From NCBI GenBank assembly GCA_963762575.1, contig CAVXLL010000001.1:992001-1056000 (forward strand): 64,000 nt of DNA. Reading direction: 5' to 3'. The position numbers and the translations under genes were made by a program. A model generated the notes under the pieces. It did no database searches and was not told the origin of the DNA. It worked only from the letters and a program-made list of their open reading frames with translations. Of the stretch, positions 40,954-49,723 are shown piece after piece; position 1 is the first letter of the stretch; every line of letters begins with the position of its first letter. The stretch is from AP-15 sp963762575 (GTDB lineage: Bacteria; Pseudomonadota; Alphaproteobacteria; ATCC43930; CGMCC-115725).

Positions 40954-41853
40954 ATGGATATGCCTGTCAGTGTTACGGACCTCGGAGAACAGCTCCGCGG
41001 GGACGGTGAAGTCGTGCCCGAGCGGGCGTTGTTTTCCGACCCACAGGTATTCGCCGCCGAGCGGGAGCGGATTTTCCAGCGGTCCGTGATGGCGCTCGAT
41101 CACGAAACGCGCCTCGCCGAGGATGGCCGCTGGTTTCGCTGCGATGCCGCGCCGCGCTCTCTCCTCGTGACCAGAGAGGCCGGCGGCCGCCTCAATGCGC
41201 TGCGCAATGTTTGCCTCCACGCCGGCTATCCGGTGTGCGAGGCGGAGGAGGGTTCGGCCGAGCGGCTGATGTGCCCTTATCACGGATGGGAGTACGCGCT
41301 CGACGGAAGGCTGGTCGAGCCCGAGCTGTCGTCGCGGATCGACCCATCGCGGCTGCGGCTGCCGAGCTACCCGGTACGGGTTTGCAATGGGCTGATCTTT
41401 GTCGATCCCCCCGGCGCGCCCGAGGCTGCGACGAATTCCGGGAATTCGGTCCCCGCTTGGCTGAAGACGGCGACGGTCACCCGGCGGACCGATTATAAGA
41501 CGAGCTGGAATTGGAAGGTTCTGCGACACTTCCTGCAGTCGTCGCCGCAACTCTTTCTCGACGGCTCACCCGATGATTGCTGCAAGTTCGGCCCCCTCAG
41601 TTTGCTGGTGGCGCAGTCGCGGCGAGCGGTTCTCCTGCGCGTCATTCCGAAGTTTGCGGAGCAGACCGACTTCCAGCTGATCGAGATGATGGCGGACGAT
41701 GCGCCTCACAGCTTCGGGTCCGAAATCGGCTCGGATGCCGTCGCGGAGCGGCTGCGCACGGCGGACACCTCGCACTCGTGGTTCGATCGCGATTTCGCCC
41801 AATGGTATTGGTCGCTGATGTCCGGGGAGTCTGAAGGCGATCCGCTCGGCTGA
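40954..41853 (+). CDS. Rieske [2Fe-2S] domain protein, short oxygenase-alpha-like
   Basis: The N-terminal domain has a complete Rieske cluster motif: Cys87-x-His89 (CLH), 17 residues, then Cys107-x2-His110 (CPYH), followed by GWEYALDG. The flanks (ERERIFQRSVMALDHETRL) resemble ring-hydroxylating oxygenase alpha subunits. The rest is only about 170 residues. At the usual mononuclear-iron site it has WNWKVLRHFLQSSPQ rather than the Asn-Trp-Lys ... Asp-x2-His-x4-His pattern, so the catalytic iron site looks absent. It may be an electron-transfer or degenerate oxygenase protein. No ferredoxin or reductase partner is adjacent. The ATG has a weak ribosome-binding site. It converges on comEC, 6 bases away. 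Confidence 0.8.
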   Translation: MDMPVSVTDLGEQLRGDGEVVPERALFSDPQVFAAERERIFQRSVMALDHETRLAEDGRWFRCDAAPRSLLVTREAGGRLNALRNVCLHAGYPVCEAEEGSAERLMCPYHGWEYALDGRLVEPELSSRIDPSRLRLPSYPVRVCNGLIFVDPPGAPEAATNSGNSVPAWLKTATVTRRTDYKTSWNWKVLRHFLQSSPQLFLDGSPDDCCKFGPLSLLVAQSRRAVLLRVIPKFAEQTDFQLIEMMADDAPHSFGSEIGSDAVAERLRTADTSHSWFDRDFAQWYWSLMSGESEGDPLG

Positions 41854-41859
41854 TCGCGC

Positions 41860-44040
41860 TCACAAGTCTGGGTGGACTGGACCGTTCTCCGCAGCGGCCG
41901 GATCTCGCCGACGCGCCGGGCGCGGATGGGGGACCCAGGGCCGGTCGCCGCGGCTCTCATTGGCGCTTTCGACGGTAATGCCGTCCCGGTCGAGCCATAG
42001 GGCGACGGCGCCCCGGCGCCATGAATCGATTCGGTCTATGACCGGCATCATCGATCGGCAGCGGAAGCCGGCGGGCGCCTGGGCGACGATCGCGTCGAGC
42101 CCGCCACATTTGACCGGGAGGGCCGCCGCGCCGGTGACGATCGCGACCGTGCGGCTGCGTGCGGCGTAGCGGCATAACTCGCCGGCGCAGTCGAGGTCGC
42201 TTTCCGCCGCTCTGCCGGCGCCAGGCCAAGCTTGCAACGCCGCGCCGGTCTCCGAGGCAAAGAAAGAGCGCACGATCTTCTCGCCCTTGTCTGCGGAGAT
42301 GAAATAATCTCCGTCCGAAGCCCGCGCCGCCACAAAGCGCCCGCCATCGGCGATCACGATATCGGGTGGCCGGGTCAGCATCATGCTCGCGAAGCCGGCG
42401 GCGATTGCTACCAGGCCCCAGCGGCGCCAGCTGCCACGCCACAAGCACAGCCACAATCCGCCGAGTGAGATCAGCAGCATTCCCTCGGCGGGCAGTCGTG
42501 GCATCGACCAGACATCTCCCGGCAGGGCAGAGATGTGCTCCGCGACCCAGATCGTCATGTCGATCCCCCACCCCATCGGCACCAATGCCAGCCGCTCGAG
42601 GCCGAACGGCATCAATAGGCAAGTCACGACACCCCAGGGCAATGTCCACATCGCGCTCAACGGCACTGCGATCACATTGGCGAGTGGTGAATAAAGCGCG
42701 AGATGGTGGAAATGGTATATCGAATAGGGGTAGGTGCCCAATGTCGCGACCACCGTCGTAACCGCCACACCACCACAATAACCCAGCACCTTTCCCGACA
42801 GCGAGCGGCTGTGCAACAGCCGGCCGAGCCGCGCGCCATAGGTCTCGTATACGGCAATCAGCGCAACAACTGCGTCGAATGACATTTGAAAGCTCACTCC
42901 GACGAGGATGGAAGGGTCGATAACGAGCACGACCGCGGCGGCAATTGCACAAACCCGCATCGAGATCCGCAGCCGATCGATGATGATCGCCCCGAAGACG
43001 AGGCCGTTCATGACAAAGGCCCGCTGGGTCGGGATCGCGGCGCCCGAGAGCAGCAGATAGCAGGCGAGCACGACGAGCGTGGTGCAAGCGGCGATTTTCT
43101 TGATCGGATAGCGCAACGCGATCGGCGGGATCAGCGCCAATCCGCCGCGCACGGCGAAAAACACAAAGGCGCCGACGAGCCCGAGGTGCAAGCCGGCGAT
43201 CGCCAGCAGGTGCGACAGACCGGTGTCACGAAAGGCTTGCTTGACCTCTTCTGTGATCGCGCCGCGTTTACCGGTAATCAGCGCGGAAGCCACACCGCCG
43301 GTCGAGCCAGGAAGGATGGCGGTGATCCGCCGCGTCATTTCGGTACGAAGCTGCCGCAGGCCCTCGCGCCATCCGCCTTCGCCTTCCGGCCCGGCGATCC
43401 GATGCGCACCGCCAAAGCTGTACCCGACGCCGCCGATGCCGGCGAAATAAAGCTCGCGCTGGAAGTCGCGCCCGCCCGGCAAAATCTGAGCGGGCACCGG
43501 ATAGAGCATCGCCTTGAGGCTGACGCGGTCGCCGGGGTTGAGCTCGTCGCTGCTGCTCGGGATATGCACCCGTAGACGTCGCGGTTGGTCGGCGGGATCG
43601 AGCCCGGGCAACGGATCGGGCTCGACGATGATTCGCCAGCCCTTCTCCATCAGGTCGATATCGACGACCCGTCCAGTGACGGCGATCGGCCCGAGGTGGC
43701 GCTGCAGCATCGGCGTGTTGCGCTCCCAGGCGGTCTCGCGCATCAGCGCAAAGCCGGCGGCGAGGGCGGTGAACGCCAGCATCGCTTCGCGCCACGTGGG
43801 ATAACGGCGCAATGCCCAGGCCATTCCGGCGCCCGCGACCGCCGCGGCAATGCCCGGCCACAACGGCGGCTCGACCTTCAGGACGAAATAGATGCCGATG
43901 CCGCCGCCGAAAAACACCGGCAGCCATAAGAGGCGCCGCTCGCCCTCGGCGGCAAGGCGCTCGGCCAGCGCGCCGCACACCCTGTCGCGCCATTCAGCAA
44001 CCGAGCCGAGCCGTCCCCCAGCGATCGCCGCATCCGCCAT
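41860..44040 (-). CDS. comEC: ComEC/Rec2 family competence-type membrane protein
   Basis: A 726-residue polytopic membrane protein. The N-terminal DUF4131 region holds hydrophobic segments plus a soluble OB-like part (VTGRVVDIDLMEKGWRIIVE ... GDRVSLKAMLYP). The ComEC core follows (SALITGKRGAITEEVKQAFRDTGLSHLLAIAGLHLGL, GAAIPTQRAFVM). In competent bacteria ComEC carries single-stranded DNA across the inner membrane. The C-terminal metallo-beta-lactamase part of the full-length form is replaced by a short divergent tail, as is common in alphaproteobacteria. No pilus or other competence genes are nearby. The ATG has ggagcg upstream. Confidence 0.9.
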   Translation of the reverse strand: MADAAIAGGRLGSVAEWRDRVCGALAERLAAEGERRLLWLPVFFGGGIGIYFVLKVEPPLWPGIAAAVAGAGMAWALRRYPTWREAMLAFTALAAGFALMRETAWERNTPMLQRHLGPIAVTGRVVDIDLMEKGWRIIVEPDPLPGLDPADQPRRLRVHIPSSSDELNPGDRVSLKAMLYPVPAQILPGGRDFQRELYFAGIGGVGYSFGGAHRIAGPEGEGGWREGLRQLRTEMTRRITAILPGSTGGVASALITGKRGAITEEVKQAFRDTGLSHLLAIAGLHLGLVGAFVFFAVRGGLALIPPIALRYPIKKIAACTTLVVLACYLLLSGAAIPTQRAFVMNGLVFGAIIIDRLRISMRVCAIAAAVVLVIDPSILVGVSFQMSFDAVVALIAVYETYGARLGRLLHSRSLSGKVLGYCGGVAVTTVVATLGTYPYSIYHFHHLALYSPLANVIAVPLSAMWTLPWGVVTCLLMPFGLERLALVPMGWGIDMTIWVAEHISALPGDVWSMPRLPAEGMLLISLGGLWLCLWRGSWRRWGLVAIAAGFASMMLTRPPDIVIADGGRFVAARASDGDYFISADKGEKIVRSFFASETGAALQAWPGAGRAAESDLDCAGELCRYAARSRTVAIVTGAAALPVKCGGLDAIVAQAPAGFRCRSMMPVIDRIDSWRRGAVALWLDRDGITVESANESRGDRPWVPHPRPARRRDPAAAENGPVHPDL

Positions 44041-44344
44041 TATCGCTCCGCCGCTCGCGCATCACGAGCCTAACGGAGGAAGAAGTTAATTTATAGTCGT
44101 ATTTCAGCTAATTTTAGGGGTTTTTAGGGCGGTCTTGCACAACATCGACCCAGAGCGGATCAGCTTATCGCATCGCGCTGCTCGTTCCCGACGATGGCGG
44201 TCCGGGTTCCGCAGGCCAATGGGCCCTATTCGCTGCAGCGCGAGGAGGGAGCTGAACCCCTGGCTCGACCGGCTGTGCGACGTATGCCGCTACACGATGT
44301 CGGCGAACGAGACCGGTTGCCCGGCATCTCGGTGCCTTGGGGCC
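44041..44344. other. 304-bp gap between the binding-protein gene and comEC
   Basis: Both flanking genes are on the minus strand. The comEC-proximal part (44080-44130) is AT-rich with a TATAAA-like box on the minus strand (44090-44095), a possible promoter for comEC. No frame in the remainder resembles LivF or any known protein, although livF would be expected at this place in related operons. Confidence 0.45.
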
Positions 44345-45673
44345 TCACATTTCCTTCGAGCAGTCGCGCGGGGTGATGCCCTTCTCCTTCGCATAGGCGA
44401 GCGCCAACTCTTTGTACATCTCGGTCAGCATTGCGCGGTCCGGCTGGATCCAGTCGGAGACGAAGTGCCAGTGCTTGCCGTCCCACTGCTGGATGCGGAC
44501 TTGGCCGTTGCCTTCATGATTCGCGCAGGAGAGCTGGATCGGCACCATCAGCCCGTCGGCGCCGAGCTGCGCGATGCGCTGCGGCGTGATGTCGAGGTGC
44601 TCGTAGCCCCATTGCACCTCTTCGCCCTTCAGCGGCTTCTTGCCGAACTTGGCCTGCGCAGTGCGGATCGCCTCCAGATCATAGATCGCATTGATGACGC
44701 CGCGGTTGTAGAGCACCTCGCCGACCTTCTCCCGTGTAGTGTGCCCGCCGTTCTTGTCGTAGACGTATTTAAGGACATCCTTGATCGCGCCGTAATCCTG
44801 TCCGGTGCCGTGGAACGTGCCCGATTTGTAGCCGTCCGCCGCCGCGCCGGCGGGCACGACGTCCGGCTCGGCGCCCGACCACCACACGCCGATGTAGTGG
44901 TCCATCGGGTAGCCGATCGACGCCGCGCCCTTGATCGCCGTCGAGTTCATGACTCCCCAGCCCCACATCAACAGCCAGTCCGGCCGCTGCTGGCGGATCT
45001 GCAGCCAGGTCGCCGACTGCTCGATCCCGGGCGCCGAGACCGGGTATTTGAGGAAGGTATAGCCGTATTTCTGCGACAGCTTTTCGAGCGTCGCGATCGG
45101 CTCCTTGCCGTACGCGATGTCAATGTAGACGAGACCGATCTTATTGCCCTTGAGCTTGTCGAGGCCGCCCATCTGATCCCCGACATATTTGATCATCGCG
45201 TCGGCCTGCGCCCAATAGGTCGCGGGCAGAGTAAAGACATAAGGGAACACTGCGCCGTCGCTGGCGTCGGCGCGGCCGTAGCCCATCGAAACGACCGGAA
45301 TCTTGTCGGCGGTCGCGCGCTCGATCAGCGCATAGGTGATGCCGGTCGACAGTGGGTCGACGAGGCTGGCGCCGGTCGGCCCCTTGTTCTTGAGCCGCTC
45401 GTAGCACTCGACGCCCTTGTCGTTGTTGTAGCCGGTTTCGCACTCCTCATAAGTGATCTTGACGCCGCCAACCCCGCCGTCGCGCGCGTCGATCATGTCG
45501 AGGTAATCGGCATAGCCGTCGGCGAAGGGGATGCCGTTCGGCGCATAGGGCCCGGTACGGTAGACGAGGCGCGGAATGAACTGCTCGCCCTGCGCCATCG
45601 CCATGACGGCGCTGAGACCAAATCCGGCGATCGCGAGCGCCGCAACCGCAAGCAATCTTCTGAAAAGCCTCAT
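44345..45673 (-). CDS. Branched-chain amino acid-type ABC transporter substrate-binding protein
   Basis: This 442-residue periplasmic binding protein belongs to the LivK/Peripla_BP_6 type. The signal peptide ends near MAMAQG. The mature part begins FIPRLVYRTGPYAPNGIPFADGYADYL and has alternating Rossmann-like lobes (NKIGLVYIDIAYGKEPI, PDWLLMWGWGVMNSTAIKGA). A strong ribosome-binding site (ggaggag) precedes the ATG. It presumably delivers an amino acid, or a carboxylate of the kind activated by the nearby ligase, to the LivHM permease at 49.7-51.7 kb. It is separated from those genes by about 4 kb of unrelated secreted-protein genes. Confidence 0.9.
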   Translation of the reverse strand: MRLFRRLLAVAALAIAGFGLSAVMAMAQGEQFIPRLVYRTGPYAPNGIPFADGYADYLDMIDARDGGVGGVKITYEECETGYNNDKGVECYERLKNKGPTGASLVDPLSTGITYALIERATADKIPVVSMGYGRADASDGAVFPYVFTLPATYWAQADAMIKYVGDQMGGLDKLKGNKIGLVYIDIAYGKEPIATLEKLSQKYGYTFLKYPVSAPGIEQSATWLQIRQQRPDWLLMWGWGVMNSTAIKGAASIGYPMDHYIGVWWSGAEPDVVPAGAAADGYKSGTFHGTGQDYGAIKDVLKYVYDKNGGHTTREKVGEVLYNRGVINAIYDLEAIRTAQAKFGKKPLKGEEVQWGYEHLDITPQRIAQLGADGLMVPIQLSCANHEGNGQVRIQQWDGKHWHFVSDWIQPDRAMLTEMYKELALAYAKEKGITPRDCSKEM

Positions 45674-46330
45674 CTTCTCCTCCCTGTAAGACGATTCCGG
45701 GTCTTCTAGGCTCCTGCCGGTTCCGCTGCAAGGTTTGTCGCAGTAGGGCGGGAAACCTCCGGTGCAGGTTGCCGCCTTCGAGGGCTGGGGCCGGCCGGCG
45801 AGATTGCCGTCCAGCTATTGCCGAACTGCCCGCGCCGGTTCTCGGCCTCTGTTTCGCCCTGTTTTATCAGGTAGAAGACCAGGCATCGCCAACATCCTCG
45901 ATGATGATCCGCGCGCCTGCGCCCGCGTCTGTAAGCTCAATTGGCACGCGGGCGCAACAGCCACCCAGGTTGTCCGGCGCCACCTCGCAGGCTCCCGAAC
46001 CGCCCTCGACCTCCGCTCTTTCGCCTCCCGTTCCGCCTTTTTGTGAGGTTCAGCATTGGCAACTCCTCAAAGCAAAATCACGCACGGTTAGCCTGTCCCG
46101 AGGTCCGTACGCTACAATGCGATACGGCAATTGCGTGTTACCAATACCGAGCGCCGAAAACCGGCTCATTAAAGCCGGTTGCGGCCGACTAGAGGTGGGC
46201 GCCGGCCGCCTCGATATGATGCCGTAGCCGTTCACGCCGAGCTAGGTTGCAGCGTGCTGATGGTGCTTGCCGCCGCAGTCAGATCGGTGGTCCAGCCAAC
46301 GCCACCGGCTTCTGTACTCAAAGTTGCGGC
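45674..46330. other. 657-bp stretch without a recognised gene
   Basis: Open frames here are Pro/Ser/Ala-rich and match no family I know. The stretch includes the binding-protein gene's upstream region and a small hairpin near 46159. A sigma-54-like GG-N10-GC pair occurs near 45938-45955 (ttggcacgcgggcgcaa), but the -12 side is poor. Confidence 0.45.
46159..46180. repeat. Short perfect inverted repeat
   Basis: aaccggct and agccggtt pair perfectly around a 6-base AT-rich loop (cattaa). It is a possible terminator for the minus-strand Cys-rich gene downstream of which it lies; no T-run follows on that strand. Confidence 0.4.
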
Positions 46331-46580
46331 CTAAAGCTCCAAGTCAGCGCTTCGTTTACAGGGCTCGGAAAGCTCCCGGATGTGTGCCTTCATACAAGCC
46401 TTGATGCGGCCCTGTCCGGTGCGACGTCACTGCAGAGTTGCCTTATATCGGGTTTGCATGCTCTCGCGGCTGCCATTGCGCCCGGCCGCGTCTGCGCCAG
46501 CGCCGCAGACCCCGAGAGCAACAAAATGACGGCAATGGTGAGAAAAGATCTTCGAGGTTGTGTAAACCCCCCATCCTCAT
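46331..46580 (-). pseudogene. Small secreted cysteine-rich-repeat protein, frameshifted
   Basis: On the minus strand a signal-peptide-like stretch (LTIAVILLLSGSAALAQ) leads into ACKPDIRQLCSDVAP. After a one-base loss near 46416 another frame continues with GRIKACMKAHIRELSEPCKR and ends at TAG (46331-46333). Joined together, this is the bacterial cysteine-rich-repeat pattern (PF00839-like: AC-x4-LC ... GRI-x-AC-x-K-x6-LS-x2-C). ATG at 46580 or 46574 needs a further one-base change near the AAAA run at 46543-46546 to reach the signal peptide. The gene therefore carries one or two lesions. The function of the family in bacteria is not established. Confidence 0.6.
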
Positions 46581-46787
46581 ATTCCGGCCGTCATCGGTGT
46601 GGCAATCGCGCGAAGCAGAATGCCCGCACAGCAAGTGGGGGCCGAATCAGAAGAGCCTCTCGGGAGATTAACGTTTCTGGATATCCGGTGGGACATGAGC
46701 GTCGTCAGCGAAATGCCGTCGATCCACACCTCTCTACCCTCCCGAGACGATCTTCAGCGACCGCGATCCCGACGCAATCAGTGCCGA

Positions 46788-48443
46788 TCAGTAGCGGTCG
46801 CGAATGGCGATGAGGCCACCGATGACGCCGACATAAGCGGTTTTCTGGTCCGGCCCGAGATAAACCCCCGAGTAATGGTTATTGTAGAAGAGGCCAGTGC
46901 CGCCCAGCCGCTTGAATACCGTCTGGCCGCTCGCGAAGTCGATCGCCGTCAAGTACCAAGCAGCGGTATAGCAAGGCCCAGGGGTACTGCAGGAATTAGG
47001 ATCCTTGGTGTAGGTGTAGACGAGACCGTTCGCGAGCGACATCTGAGACACGACAGAGGGTATCGATTCCTGGTTGTTCGTCCAGACGGTATTGCATCCG
47101 TTCTGGTCGGCGTTGAGATCGATACGAGTGATCCCCGGCGTGGTTGAGCGGTTCAAGATCGTCGCCTCTGGCCCTGAATAGCCGTAGTTGTTCTCGACGA
47201 CGATCGACTGGTTCGTGGCGATCAACGAATTCTCGGTAGCGCTCGCGTTCTCCTCGAATACCGGCACTTTACAAACGAGCCGAGAGCCCTGAACCTGCGC
47301 CGCGCGCCGGTACACGAGCACATCTATCGGATTGGCGTTATCGGCGATGGTCACGAAGTCGGTGCCCATCAAGGTCGGCGTGGTCCCCGAGCCGACCTGA
47401 ATTTGCCCCGGCTTCGGTGGCGGCATTCCCCGATCGTACGCCTCACGCCAGGTGATTTGCGGCGTGCCGTCGGGTGCGGCGTCGAAGCGGTACATCGCAT
47501 AGTCCGAAACGATGAAAACCCCGCCTTGTCCTTGTGAGGCGGGCACGGGGTCCACCGCGAAGGATTTCGAAATCGACTCGTTTTCAGTCGGGGTCGTCGG
47601 AGTCGGGTTCGTCGGCGGCGCCAATGTCAGCGTCTTGACTGTGCATTGATTGGGGCCTTTAAAGACGAGGGTGCCGACCAGCGCCGGAGCGGTCACGGTC
47701 CACGTGGTTTGTTTGTCCTCGACGATCCCGGAAGTGGTAAACCACAAAAACCCTTGCGCATCGGGGAACACGGACTGGATGCTCTGGCCGGAGATCTGCT
47801 GCCCGATCAGCTGCGACAGATCGCAAGTGTTGACATGCTCGAGGTAAGGTCGGGACTTTCGGACCTGGACGATCCAGATCTGCTGATTGACCGTCGGAAT
47901 GACGGCGCGGTCGAGCTCATCGAGGAAATAATACCCGCCGCCGCCAAAAGCGGTTCCTGAAGATGACGAAGGCGGAAGGTCGAGCACCCACTGCGTCCCC
48001 AGGGTGACGGGATCAAGCAGAAACAGCCGCCGCGGCCCGTTCCCGAGAACCAATATGACTATGCGCCCGGCGCTGTCGAAGGTGACGGTGCCGCCTATCC
48101 CTAGCAACGTCGCCGATTTTACCGTCGGCGCATGGCCCAGCGGACCGCCCGTGGCGTAGGTGTCGCTCTGATAGGCGTCCGCGTGAATATTGCTGCGGCC
48201 GTTGGGGGCCATATAGGGGTCTTCCGGCACAGGCAGCGCGGTAATCGGCTGCGGAATTGCCGGCTGCCCTATGAAGCGCGGTACAGGCTGTGCGAAGGGT
48301 TGCTGTGGGATCGGGATTGCCGGGATCTCTTGAGCCGATGCTAGATGACCCGAACCCAGGGAGGTGAGCGCCACAAGCGCGGCGGACACCCGCCAAGCCG
48401 CTGCCTTGCCGCGTGAAGCGCAGGGACGATTTGTCTTTCGCAT
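46788..48443 (-). CDS. Secreted protein of unknown function, beta-propeller-like
   Basis: A 551-residue protein with a signal peptide (cleavage near LASAQE), then a Pro-rich segment (PIPQQPFAQPVPRFIGQPAI) and a long beta-rich domain. Blade-like strands recur: ATLLGIGGTVTFDSAGRIVIL, GFLWFTTSGIVE, GGVFIVSDYAMYRFD, GLVYTYTKDP, KTAYVGVIGGLIAI. The pattern suggests a PQQ/YVTN-like propeller, but no known family signature is clear. Four Cys are present in the mature part. It sits just downstream of a small Cys-rich secreted protein on the same strand, within the gap that splits the liv genes. Not recognised beyond this. Confidence 0.75.
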   Translation of the reverse strand: MRKTNRPCASRGKAAAWRVSAALVALTSLGSGHLASAQEIPAIPIPQQPFAQPVPRFIGQPAIPQPITALPVPEDPYMAPNGRSNIHADAYQSDTYATGGPLGHAPTVKSATLLGIGGTVTFDSAGRIVILVLGNGPRRLFLLDPVTLGTQWVLDLPPSSSSGTAFGGGGYYFLDELDRAVIPTVNQQIWIVQVRKSRPYLEHVNTCDLSQLIGQQISGQSIQSVFPDAQGFLWFTTSGIVEDKQTTWTVTAPALVGTLVFKGPNQCTVKTLTLAPPTNPTPTTPTENESISKSFAVDPVPASQGQGGVFIVSDYAMYRFDAAPDGTPQITWREAYDRGMPPPKPGQIQVGSGTTPTLMGTDFVTIADNANPIDVLVYRRAAQVQGSRLVCKVPVFEENASATENSLIATNQSIVVENNYGYSGPEATILNRSTTPGITRIDLNADQNGCNTVWTNNQESIPSVVSQMSLANGLVYTYTKDPNSCSTPGPCYTAAWYLTAIDFASGQTVFKRLGGTGLFYNNHYSGVYLGPDQKTAYVGVIGGLIAIRDRY

Positions 48444-48551
48444 CTGTCGGGATCCTCCTCGGTTTTGTTCGCCTTTGTCTCAAAATCTGGACTGAAGCCA
48501 GCTTGGATGCCAAGTGCTGGCCCGGACGTGCGCTGGCCGCGCCAAACGCGA

Positions 48552-49205
48552 CTAGGGTAACGAAATCGGCCCGGACACGGGGTACATGGCGCAGGTCGCC
48601 TGGTCGCCTTGACCGGCCTGCGTCAAAAACGAGGTGCGCGGTGGCACCGGAGTACCGGCCAGCAACTCCCCGATCGGGCAGTGACAGGTCACTACCGGCA
48701 CATTATTGATGTAGTTCTGCGAATCGCATTTGAAGCTGAAGCAGTTGACCAATTGATTTCCGAGACCGAGGCTCTTTGGGCAGAAAAGCGGCGGTGCCGC
48801 GGCCTCTGGCAGGGTCGGGACCCAATTCGTGAGCGCCTGCGGAATGTTCGGTCGGGGCTGATAAGTCGACCAGATTGTATCCGGCGGCGGCTCGCAAGAG
48901 CCTTGCATGTTGCCCCCGGCCAAGTTGGCAATCGATGGACCGAGAATGACCGGACAGGTACAATCCGCCTCGGGGAACGTTGCAGTGCCGCCGGTTGCGG
49001 TTCTCACCGTGATCTGCCCCCCGGTCGGCTTGCAGGTCGAAGCGGCGCAAAGCGCGAAATATCCGTGGCAAATCTGGAAATCGTAAACCTCCGCGGCTCG
49101 GCCAGGGTGCGCCGCGGGAGGCGCGAATGCGAGGAGCACGACGCTGAAGCCGAATACTACCCTTGAAAGCCCGTTGCCGCGTAACGCTCGTCGTGATGTG
49201 CCCAT
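48552..49205 (-). CDS. Cys-rich secreted protein of unknown function
   Basis: A 217-residue protein with a signal peptide (VVFGFSVVLLAFAPPAA, cleavage probably near GRAAE). The mature part has 12 Cys, several in close pairs (DCTC, TCHC), suggesting disulphide-bonded folding in the envelope or outside. The segments FQICHGYFALCAASTCKPTGG and FCPKSLGLGNQLVNCFSFKC are the most Cys-dense. It matches no family I can name. It is about 110 bases upstream of the propeller-like gene on the same strand, so the two may form an operon. The start has gaggaag upstream. Confidence 0.72.
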   Translation of the reverse strand: MGTSRRALRGNGLSRVVFGFSVVLLAFAPPAAHPGRAAEVYDFQICHGYFALCAASTCKPTGGQITVRTATGGTATFPEADCTCPVILGPSIANLAGGNMQGSCEPPPDTIWSTYQPRPNIPQALTNWVPTLPEAAAPPLFCPKSLGLGNQLVNCFSFKCDSQNYINNVPVVTCHCPIGELLAGTPVPPRTSFLTQAGQGDQATCAMYPVSGPISLP

Positions 49206-49723
49206 CTTCCTCCCTCCACAGGTAACGCGTTAAGGTTAGCGTGTCGCCGCATGAACCAGTTGCAGAGTTACATATCTCAACTTGCGGGTTCCGACAATCG
49301 CCGCTGAGTGTTGGAGTGCCCCCAATCCGCGTTTGGGTCCTCCGCGACCCGCGTCCCCTAATAGCGTACAACTTTGATGATTATGGCGCGGATGGCCTCC
49401 AAGAGGTGGTTGCTTTCCTTATCGTTTCTCTCGACGGTGAGCTGCCTGTTGCTCGCGACGTTGAGCCCATCGGACGGGCGCGCTTTGGTCCTTCTCGATT
49501 GAGCGGGCGCCTCAGATCAACTTGAGGCGTTGGCCCCCTTGCAAGCGCACATCCTCGCGATGCGCTCGCCGCCTTGAAGGTCCGCTATGGGGTGAGCTCC
49601 TCAACGGCAACCCTAGGCAAGCGTCCGGAATCGGCGCAATCTCGCCGTTCGCGAGCCTTACGGCGAACGTCGGATATCCACCCTCTGAAGACCCCCAGAC
49701 TGAGACATCACCGTCCCTCGGCG
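49206..49723. other. 518-bp gap upstream of the Cys-rich secreted gene
   Basis: No complete gene is recognised. At 49386-49505 (+) a 39-codon frame (ATGGCGCGGATGGCCTCC...) encodes a signal-peptide-like sequence (RWLLSLSFLSTVSCLLLATL) that stops soon after, perhaps the front of a broken secreted-protein gene. The remainder, toward livM, shows only coding shadows. Confidence 0.4.

Noticed and set aside
44041..44344. Remnant of livF after the binding-protein gene
   Set aside because: No Walker A, signature or LivF-like N-terminus can be read in any frame of this gap.
44135..45709. 524-codon open frame on the plus strand
   Set aside because: Antisense to the substrate-binding protein gene, whose signal peptide and fold are clear. 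No family features in the shadow.
45938..45955. Sigma-54 promoter
   Set aside because: The GG and GC are 11 bases apart as required, but the -12 box lacks TTGC and no gene follows on that strand.
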